Shown here piece after piece: positions 5,245 through 9,747 of a stretch of 9,747 nt of DNA. This DNA comes from Streptococcaceae bacterium AM104-57. Its GTDB lineage: Bacteria; Bacillota; Bacilli; Lactobacillales; Streptococcaceae. A model generated the notes under the pieces. The model was not told the origin of the DNA. It did not search any database and saw nothing but the letters and a program-made list of their open reading frames with translations. The DNA is taken from positions 1 through 9,747 of the forward strand of contig JAQDPW010000040.1 in assembly GCA_027659245.1 (NCBI GenBank), given 5' to 3'. Each line of letters opens with the position of its first letter. Within the stretch, counting starts at the first letter, position 1. The position numbers were made by a program, and so were the translations under genes.

Positions 5245-6326
5245 TATTTGATATATAGTTCTTGATTTTTCAAAACAATTTCACGTACACTTGCTAATTT
5301 CTTAAGTTTTTTAAGATCTTCTGGATGTGTAACGAGGGTAATAACATATCCCTCCTTACCCATACGACCTGTACGCCCAGCACGGTGAGTATAGGTTTCA
5401 ATATCTCTAGGGACGTCAAAGTTAATCACGCATTCCAAGCTATCAATGTCGATACCACGAGCTAGAAGGTCTGTTGCAAGAAGTAATGTTAGCTGATTAT
5501 CTTTGAATTTTTCTAAGATAACTTTTCTAAATTTGACGTTGACATCGCTAGCTAGTGAAACAGCTAAAACATCACGATACTGCAATTTTTCCTCGGCACT
5601 TCCAAGGTCTGACAAGCTATTGAAGAATACCAGTCCGCGGAAGTCCTTGACATGTGCCAGTTTTCTAAGCATATCTACTCGATGACGTTGGTCTACTTGC
5701 ATGTAGAAGTGTTGAATGTTGTCCAACTTTTGGTCTGATAGGTCAATGATGCGCGTGTTAGGCGCAATCTTATCTTGGTCAAACTTGGTAGTGGCACTCA
5801 TGTAGATGAGCTGGTGGTCACGAGGTGCGTAGTGAGTAATCTTTTCTATAAAGTGAATCTGAGAATCATCTAACAGCTGGTCAAACTCATCAAGAATAAT
5901 CGTTTCCACATTCATCATCTTGATTTTCTTCAATTTAATCAGTTCAAAGATACGACCAGGAGTTCCGATCAAAATTTCTGGGCCTTTTTTTAGTCGTTCA
6001 ATTTGACGTTTCTGACTCGAACCAGAAAGGAAGAGCTGAGCAGTCAAGCCAATAGCTTCCCCCCAGGTTTTAGTTACCTCAAAAATCTGACCAGCCAGTT
6101 CAGTATTTGGTGCTAAAATCAATAGTTGTTGCGCTTTTTTCTTTTGGAGACGAAGAAGACTTGGTAGGAGGTAAGCTAAAGTTTTACCTGTACCAGTTGG
6201 ACTGACTCCAAGAAGGGTTTGGCCGTCTAAAATCGGATCAAAAAGCTGAATTTGAATAGGTGTGAATTCTTGAAAGCCGAGTTGGTCAATCAATTCTTGC
6301 CATTCGGTAGGTAGTTTAGTTGTCAT
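5244..6326 (-). CDS. DEAD-box-type RNA helicase with a DEFD motif II (small, YfmL-like)
   Basis: A 360-residue ATP-dependent RNA helicase containing only the two RecA-like domains, without a C-terminal RNA-binding tail. The size and layout resemble Bacillus YfmL, which is linked to 50S ribosome assembly. Motifs: Q-motif F-T-P-I-Q (21-25), Walker A P-T-G-T-G-K-T (43-49), Ia A-P-N-T-E-L-A (72-78, instead of P-T-R-E-L-A), G-T-P-G-R (121-125), motif II D-E-F-D (146-149, instead of DEAD), S-A-T (177-179), motif V A-T-D-L-L-A-R-G-I-D (284-293) and motif VI H-R-A-G-R-T-G-R (314-321). The catalytic Asp, Glu, Lys and Arg residues are all present, so it should be active. Its ATG overlaps the stop of the upstream oxidoreductase gene (ATGA), with GAGG inside that gene's end as ribosome binding site. 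Its terminator begins at its own stop codon. Confidence 0.93.
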   Translation of the reverse strand: MTTKLPTEWQELIDQLGFQEFTPIQIQLFDPILDGQTLLGVSPTGTGKTLAYLLPSLLRLQKKKAQQLLILAPNTELAGQIFEVTKTWGEAIGLTAQLFLSGSSQKRQIERLKKGPEILIGTPGRIFELIKLKKIKMMNVETIILDEFDQLLDDSQIHFIEKITHYAPRDHQLIYMSATTKFDQDKIAPNTRIIDLSDQKLDNIQHFYMQVDQRHRVDMLRKLAHVKDFRGLVFFNSLSDLGSAEEKLQYRDVLAVSLASDVNVKFRKVILEKFKDNQLTLLLATDLLARGIDIDSLECVINFDVPRDIETYTHRAGRTGRMGKEGYVITLVTHPEDLKKLKKLASVREIVLKNQELYIK

Positions 6327-7300
6327 TTTTCTGCCTCAAATCTAATGCCAGAAGTCTGGCGCATGGTGTAGAGTAGCTTATGGATGTGTGTTGCATCATC
6401 CAACCAAGCTTGGTAAAGTTCTAGGTTTGGCTGTTTGATCATGTTAGCAAAAGCAGCGACCTCCTCAGTCATGGTATGAGGTGCCTGCTGAATAGGTAGA
6501 TGTGTTTCATTACCTTGATGATCTGTAAAAATAGCTGATCGAACATGTTCAATAGTGTTGAGTGTCAAGGTTCCATCTGTTGTATATATTTCACAAGGCA
6601 GATTAGAAGTAATGTTTTTACCAGCTTTGATATGGACTTGATAACCGGGATAAGATAAGATACCATCTCCGTTTAGATCAATAGTGCTGTCAAGTTGTTG
6701 AGCTTGATAGGTTGCATCGAGTGCTTTTCCAAATAAGCGAACCGCTGCATAGATTGGGTAAATACCTAAGTCCATGAGAGCCCCACCAGCAAAACGGTCT
6801 GAAAAGACATTCGGAGTGTTTCCAGAAAGAAGGTCTGGCATCTTAGAAGAATACTTGGCATAGTTAAAATCTGCCCCTAAAACTTGCTTGTCTGCAAGAA
6901 AGTCTTTAATTGTCGCAAAAGCATCTTCGTGATAGTTTCTTGCTGCTTCAAAGATAAAACGGTGATGCTCCTGAGCTATTTGAATTAACTCTTGCCATTC
7001 TTGTGGTTGAGTCACCGCTGGTTTTTCAAGGATAACATGCTTGCCAGTAGATAAAGCGGCCTTGGCTTGAGTAAAGTGTAGAGAATTTGGACTTGCGATA
7101 TAGACAACATCAAATTCAGACTGGAAGAAATCCTCTAAATTATCAAATAGACTAACATTTGTATAGGAACTAGCAAATTGCTGGGCAGTCGTAAGCTTTC
7201 TTGAATAAACAGCTACCAACTGGAATTCCTGACTAGTATGAGCAGCTTCTATAAAGTGGTGACTGATTGCACCAGTACCGATAATACCAAGTTTTAGCAT
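6323..7300 (-). CDS. Gfo/Idh/MocA family NAD(P)-dependent oxidoreductase
   Basis: A 325-residue cytoplasmic dehydrogenase, probably for a sugar or cyclitol; the substrate is unknown. The start is ATG 7300, with AAAGGAG (7313-7307) 6 nt upstream. The longer ATG at 7336 overlaps the -10 box of the gene's own promoter and cannot be on the main transcript. The N-terminal Rossmann fold shows G-I-I-G-T-G-A-I-S (5-13), and the central motif E-K-P-A is at 92-95 after V-I-L. The catalytic-domain signature G-G-A-L-M-D-L-G-I-Y-P lies at 172-182; the usual His or Tyr after D-x-G is Tyr181. Length is normal for the family (about 320-350). The gene ends in an ATGA overlap with the helicase, so both are translated from one mRNA, though the functions have no clear link. 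Confidence 0.92.
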   Translation of the reverse strand: MLKLGIIGTGAISHHFIEAAHTSQEFQLVAVYSRKLTTAQQFASSYTNVSLFDNLEDFFQSEFDVVYIASPNSLHFTQAKAALSTGKHVILEKPAVTQPQEWQELIQIAQEHHRFIFEAARNYHEDAFATIKDFLADKQVLGADFNYAKYSSKMPDLLSGNTPNVFSDRFAGGALMDLGIYPIYAAVRLFGKALDATYQAQQLDSTIDLNGDGILSYPGYQVHIKAGKNITSNLPCEIYTTDGTLTLNTIEHVRSAIFTDHQGNETHLPIQQAPHTMTEEVAAFANMIKQPNLELYQAWLDDATHIHKLLYTMRQTSGIRFEAEK

Positions 7301-7334
7301 GAAATCTCCTTTTCTACAAGTAATGACTGCTTTC

Positions 7335-7343
7335 ATTATATCA
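7335..7343 (-). promoter_or_regulatory. Extended -10 promoter of the oxidoreductase-helicase operon
   Basis: On the minus strand TGA-TATAAT occupies 7343 to 7335, a perfect extended -10, with no strong -35. Transcription would start near 7328, giving a leader of about 28 nt before the ATG at 7300. This supports the shorter start of the oxidoreductase. Confidence 0.7.
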
Positions 7344-7410
7344 CAGATAGACTAAACTAGCTAAAGGGAGACAAATCTTTTATTTGACACTTCGAAAAAT
7401 TAAGAGAAAA

Positions 7411-7419
7411 TGGTACAAT
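7411..7419 (+). promoter_or_regulatory. Extended -10 promoter of the DUF1275 gene
   Basis: TGG-TACAAT at 7411-7419 is an extended -10 that lies 26 bp before the ATG at 7446. The hexamer 17 bp upstream (TTCGAA) is a poor -35. A perfect TTGACA at 7384-7389 is too far away (24 bp) for normal use. Confidence 0.6.
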
Positions 7420-7445
7420 AGTTTTAGTAGAATTAGGAGTGTAGT

Positions 7446-8132
7446 ATGAGATTATTACCAATGAGAAAAATTTCTCGTCATTCAAAAAGATTGGCGCTTT
7501 TTTTGACTTTTTGTGCGGGTTATGTAGATGCCTATACCTTTATCATACGTGGGAATACTCTAGTTGCAGGTCAAACGGGGAATGTGGTTTTTTTATCAGT
7601 TGGAATCGTTCAACACAATGTAGCAGATGCTGAAGTGAAAATATTGACCCTTTTGTCCTTCATGTTGGGAGTATTTCTCCTAACTATTTACAAGGAAAAA
7701 TTGAAAATTTTAAAAAAACCAATTCTATCCCTTGTTCCTTTGGGAGTTTTATCCTTGATTATCGGATTTGTACCTTTAACAGTCGATAATCACTTTATAG
7801 TTCCGCCGCTTGCATTTTGTATGGGATTAGTAACGACTGCTTTTGGAGAAGTTTCAGGAATTGCCTATAACAATGCTTTTATGACGGGAAATATTAAACG
7901 AACTATGTTGGCTTTCGGGGACTATGTTCGAACCAAACATACCCCTTTTTTGCGAGAAGGTCTAATCTTTGTTAGTTTGCTATCGAGTTTTGTTCTTGGA
8001 GTTGTTTTCTCAGCTTATCTGAGTATTTTTTATGAAGAAAAAACAATTTTAGGGGTTCCACTCATGATGAGTATTTTTTATCTAAGCATGCTTTTTGCTG
8101 CTTGGAGGAAAAAAGTCGGAGAAAAAGCTTAA
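7446..8132 (+). CDS. DUF1275 (YoaK-like) integral membrane protein
   Basis: A 228-residue membrane protein of the DUF1275/YoaK family, whose function is unknown. The family signature is clear: A-G-Y-V-D-A-Y (24-30), then G-N-T-L-V-A-G-Q-T-G-N-V (36-47). Hydrophobic segments lie at about 16-36, 44-56, 65-82, 93-111, 116-134, 172-195 and 201-220. A second, similar motif, A-F-M-T-G-N-I (144-150), comes after the fifth segment, so the protein looks like two related halves. The start is supported by AGGAG (7435-7439) 6 nt upstream. The gene is divergent from the oxidoreductase operon. It has no visible terminator before the rplU promoter 16 bp further on, so read-through into the ribosomal operon is possible. 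Confidence 0.9.
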   Translation: MRLLPMRKISRHSKRLALFLTFCAGYVDAYTFIIRGNTLVAGQTGNVVFLSVGIVQHNVADAEVKILTLLSFMLGVFLLTIYKEKLKILKKPILSLVPLGVLSLIIGFVPLTVDNHFIVPPLAFCMGLVTTAFGEVSGIAYNNAFMTGNIKRTMLAFGDYVRTKHTPFLREGLIFVSLLSSFVLGVVFSAYLSIFYEEKTILGVPLMMSIFYLSMLFAAWRKKVGEKA

Positions 8133-8148
8133 TTTTGATGATAAATGC

Positions 8149-8177
8149 TTGTCAAAAAAAAGGAATCATGCTATACT
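8149..8177 (+). promoter_or_regulatory. Promoter of the rplU-prp-rpmA operon
   Basis: TTGTCA (8149-8154) and TATACT (8172-8177) are separated by exactly 17 bp, and TGC before the -10 makes it an extended -10. Each hexamer matches the consensus at five of six bases. This is the strongest promoter in the window, as expected for ribosomal protein genes. Transcription should start near 8184. Confidence 0.85.
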
Positions 8178-8183
8178 TGTAGA

Positions 8184-8300
8184 GTTGACTATGCACAGTC
8201 CTGTGCAACCGCACGAACATCGTTGCTTGATTTTCAAGTGTAAGTGGTTCGTCCCACGATGCTAGGCGAGTCTTCACAAAAATACGGGGAAACCCAAAAA
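8184..8300 (+). ncRNA. Ribosomal protein L21 leader (structured 5' UTR)
   Basis: About 130 nt separate the presumed transcription start from rplU, and the segment is rich in structure. A perfect hairpin TGCACAG-TC-CTGTGCA lies at 8192-8207. CATCGT (8218-8223) pairs with ACGATG (8256-8261), enclosing CTTGA-TTT-TCAAG (8226-8238). A conserved-looking tail leads to the ribosome binding site. Firmicutes carry an L21 leader RNA at this place, thought to let L21 control its own operon by binding its mRNA. The exact ends and the mechanism are inferred from position and family knowledge. Confidence 0.75.
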
Positions 8301-8317
8301 ATCATAGGAGGTGCATA

Positions 8318-8632
8318 ATGAGCACATACGCAATTATCAAAACTGGCGGAAAACAAGTTAAAGTTGAAGTTGGTCAAGCAGTTTACGTTGAAAAATTGAA
8401 CGTTGAAGCTGGTCAAGAAGTTACTTTTAACGAAGTTGTTCTTGTTGGTGGTGAAAACACTGTTGTCGGAACTCCACTTGTTGCTGGAGCTACTGTAGTT
8501 GGAACTGTTGAAAAACAAGGAAAACAAAAGAAAGTTGTTACTTACAAGTACAAACCTAAAAAAGGTAGCCACCGTAAACAAGGTCACCGTCAACCATACA
8601 CTAAAGTTGTCATCAACGCAATCAACGCTTAA
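8318..8632 (+). CDS. rplU: 50S ribosomal protein L21
   Basis: A 104-residue ribosomal protein of the large subunit that binds 23S rRNA. The sequence is typical throughout: [12 protein letters not shown] at the start, the V-G-x-P-x-V strand in the middle, and the basic [20 protein letters not shown] tail that contacts rRNA. AGGAGGTG (8306-8313) precedes the ATG. It is the first gene of the conserved rplU-prp-rpmA operon, behind the L21 leader. Codon use is strongly biased to the preferred codons of a highly expressed gene (GTT, GAA, AAA, GGT), unlike the accessory genes at the left. Confidence 0.98.
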
Positions 8633-8638
8633 TTTTAA

Positions 8639-8992
<354 letters not shown>

Positions 8993-9008
8993 CACGGAGG
9001 AAAACATT

Positions 9009-9302
9009 ATGTTAAAAATGACTCTTACTAACATGCAACTTTTCGCCCACAAAAAAGGTGGAGGTTCTACATCAAACGGACGTGATTCACAAGCGAAACG
9101 TCTTGGAGCTAAAGCAGCTGACGGACAAACTGTAACAGGTGGATCTATCCTTTACCGTCAACGTGGTACACACATCTATCCAGGTGTAAACGTTGGACGT
9201 GGTGGAGACGATACTTTATTCGCTAAAGTTGAGGGCGTAGTACGCTTTGAACGTAAAGGTCGCGATAAAAAACAAGTTTCTGTTTACCCAATCGCAAAAT
9301 AA
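9009..9302 (+). CDS. rpmA: 50S ribosomal protein L27, with Prp-cleaved N-terminal extension
   Basis: A 97-residue precursor of L27, whose mature N-terminus reaches the peptidyl transferase centre and contacts tRNA. Residues 1-12 ([12 protein letters not shown]) are the Firmicutes-specific extension. The cleavage site is L-F / A-H-K-K-G, so the mature protein begins at A13 (A-H-K-K-G-G-G-S-T). The core motifs N-G-R-D-S, G-G-S-I-x-x-R-Q-R-G-T and G-V-N-V-G are all present. GGAGG (8996-9000) is 8 nt before the ATG. It is the last gene of the operon and its stop codon lies within the first terminator stem. Confidence 0.98.
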   Translation: MLKMTLTNMQLFAHKKGGGSTSNGRDSQAKRLGAKAADGQTVTGGSILYRQRGTHIYPGVNVGRGGDDTLFAKVEGVVRFERKGRDKKQVSVYPIAK

Positions 9303-9323
9303 AAAGGTCCAGTGAACCTTTTT
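9301..9323 (+). terminator. First terminator behind rpmA
   Basis: AAAAAGGT (9301-9308) pairs with ACCTTTTT (9316-9323) around a 7-nt loop. The stem includes the last two bases of the rpmA stop codon. Most pairs are A-T, so it may be leaky, and a second, stronger terminator follows. Confidence 0.6.
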
Positions 9324-9374
9324 ATCCCGAGCCTTGAAATGTAAGGGCGAGGAAGCTAGAAGTAGCATTAAATA
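9301..9374 (+). repeat. Copy 1 of a diverged structured repeat
   Basis: The stretch behind rpmA resembles 9551-9624. The best part is AGCCTT-x-AAAT...TA..GGC-x-AGGAAG at 9330-9355, about 21 of 26 positions identical to 9580-9604. Before it both copies have CAGTgAA or CAGTaAA, and after it both have TAGC and ATAAG. It contains a small hairpin around AGCCTT / AAGGGC and overlaps the first terminator. What it does is unknown. Confidence 0.4.
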
Positions 9375-9408
9375 AGGCTTTCCGAGATTTCGGAGAGCCT
9401 ATTTTTTT
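9375..9408 (+). terminator. Second, strong terminator of the rplU operon
   Basis: A ten-pair stem with one G-T (9375-9384 with 9391-9400), a 6-nt loop and seven T at 9402-9408. This is the main transcription stop of the ribosomal operon. The 50 nt between the two terminators contain no ORF. Confidence 0.9.
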
Positions 9409-9413
9409 GTTTT

Positions 9414-9433
9414 GATACCCATTTTGGTACCCA
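9414..9433 (+). repeat. GrTACCCA direct repeats, candidate integrase arm sites
   Basis: GATACCCA (9414-9421) and GGTACCCA (9426-9433) are spaced 12 bp start to start, directly behind the rpmA terminator. Tandem octamers at about one helical turn are the usual form of arm-type sites at the ends of integrated phages and islands. No integrase gene is recognisable in the 300 bp that follow, so this rests on pattern alone. Confidence 0.4.
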
Positions 9434-9550
9434 GAATGATTTTTATGTAAAATTTTTGTATAATATCATCGGTTTAATTTCTTATTTTATAAAAGTTGAA
9501 TACTATTGCATATACTTATTAAGCCTGTCTTTCTTTACCTAATCGCAAAC

Positions 9551-9624
9551 AAAAAATGTGCAGTAAAAACTTTGTTGCAAGCCTTAAAATTACAGGCTAG
9601 GAAGATTTTTACTAGCTTTGATAA
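9551..9624 (+). repeat. Copy 2 of a diverged structured repeat
   Basis: This copy folds well: AGTAAAAA (9562-9569) pairs with TTTTTACT (9606-9613), and inside lies AGCCT (9580-9584) pairing with AGGCT (9594-9598). It lies about 250 bp from copy 1 in the same direction. It has no ORF. It may be a structured RNA, a mobile repeat or a leftover of a duplication made by integration. Confidence 0.4.
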
Positions 9625-9747
9625 GTATGATAATTCTAACTGATATAAACAAAGTTATCGTCTTTACTATCAAGATAGTTGATAAATACTTGATTTCATC
9701 GCTTTTGTATCCAAAATGAATAGAAAAAAAGAGCGCACAAAATCCCC

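Larger units (their letters stand above)
9409..9747. other. AT-rich non-coding right edge
   Basis: No ORF with a plausible start and ribosome binding site is seen on either strand. It holds the GrTACCCA repeats, a TATAAT at 9459-9464 without a good -35 or a gene behind it, copy 2 of the structured repeat, and the dyad ACTATC-AA-GATAGT at 9666-9679. A minus-strand frame is open from the right edge to a stop at 9592-9590 (52 codons) but is rich in Ile, Leu, Phe and Lys and looks random. The next gene probably begins beyond the window. Confidence 0.6.

Noticed and set aside
7301..7336. Upstream ATG start for the oxidoreductase
   Set aside because: It coincides with the -10 box of the promoter, while ATG 7300 has AAAGGAG at the right distance and gives the normal Rossmann start.
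7384..7389. Perfect TTGACA as -35 of the DUF1275 promoter
   Set aside because: The distance to TACAAT is 24 bp, too long for a normal sigma-A promoter; the extended -10 explains the promoter better.
9590..9746. Open minus-strand frame of 52 codons entering from the right edge
   Set aside because: It has no start in the window, is rich in Ile/Leu/Phe/Lys as expected from AT-rich DNA, and overlaps the structured repeat.

Overview
The window looks like a chromosomal segment of a mitis-group Streptococcus (S. pneumoniae, S. mitis, S. oralis or a close relative). The evidence is an AT-rich sequence, strong AAGGAG-type ribosome binding sites, many extended -10 promoters (TGnTATAAT), a BOX repeat of the type known from pneumococcus, and a core set of streptococcal housekeeping genes. 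Species level cannot be settled from this sequence alone.

Left part (1 to about 2510): the integrase-proximal end of an integrated accessory element. In order it holds a frameshifted 3' remnant of an unrecognised gene; a two-gene unit of small overlapping ORFs, the second a DUF4160 protein and the first an apparent diverged relative of it; a terminator; a DUF771 (phage/island, excisionase-like) gene split by a BOX element 8 codons after its start; and a tyrosine integrase that should start at a GTG (1266), not at the longer ATG. Behind the integrase lie two TTGACyAA repeats 11 bp apart, a 10-bp inverted repeat and a GC-rich hairpin, which is where the element end and attachment site should be sought.

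Middle part (2517 to 8132): chromosomal housekeeping genes. An SAMHD1-like HD phosphohydrolase and a Cof-type HAD phosphatase form a minus-strand operon whose first gene appears to be expressed from a leaderless mRNA. Divergent from it is a DUF1934 (YwiB-like) gene. Next is a minus-strand pair, a Gfo/Idh/MocA oxidoreductase and a small DEAD-box-type RNA helicase with a DEFD motif II, coupled by an ATGA overlap. Divergent from that pair is a DUF1275 (YoaK-like) membrane protein.

Right part (8133 to 9408): the conserved ribosomal operon rplU-prp-rpmA. It has a near-consensus promoter and a structured 5' leader of the L21-leader type. Prp carries the His22/Cys34 dyad, and L27 carries the N-terminal extension that Prp removes, so enzyme and substrate are encoded side by side. 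Two terminators close the operon.

Right edge (9409 to 9747): about 340 bp with no convincing gene. It holds a GrTACCCA tandem repeat typical in style of integrase arm sites, a diverged structured copy of the sequence directly behind rpmA, and a small dyad. This may be the edge of a second integrated element or its remains. I found no CRISPR array, tRNA, rRNA or intact insertion sequence. The best candidates for something not yet described are the overlapping DUF4160-like pair, the BOX-interrupted DUF771 gene with a possible translational rescue, and the duplicated structured segment behind rpmA.
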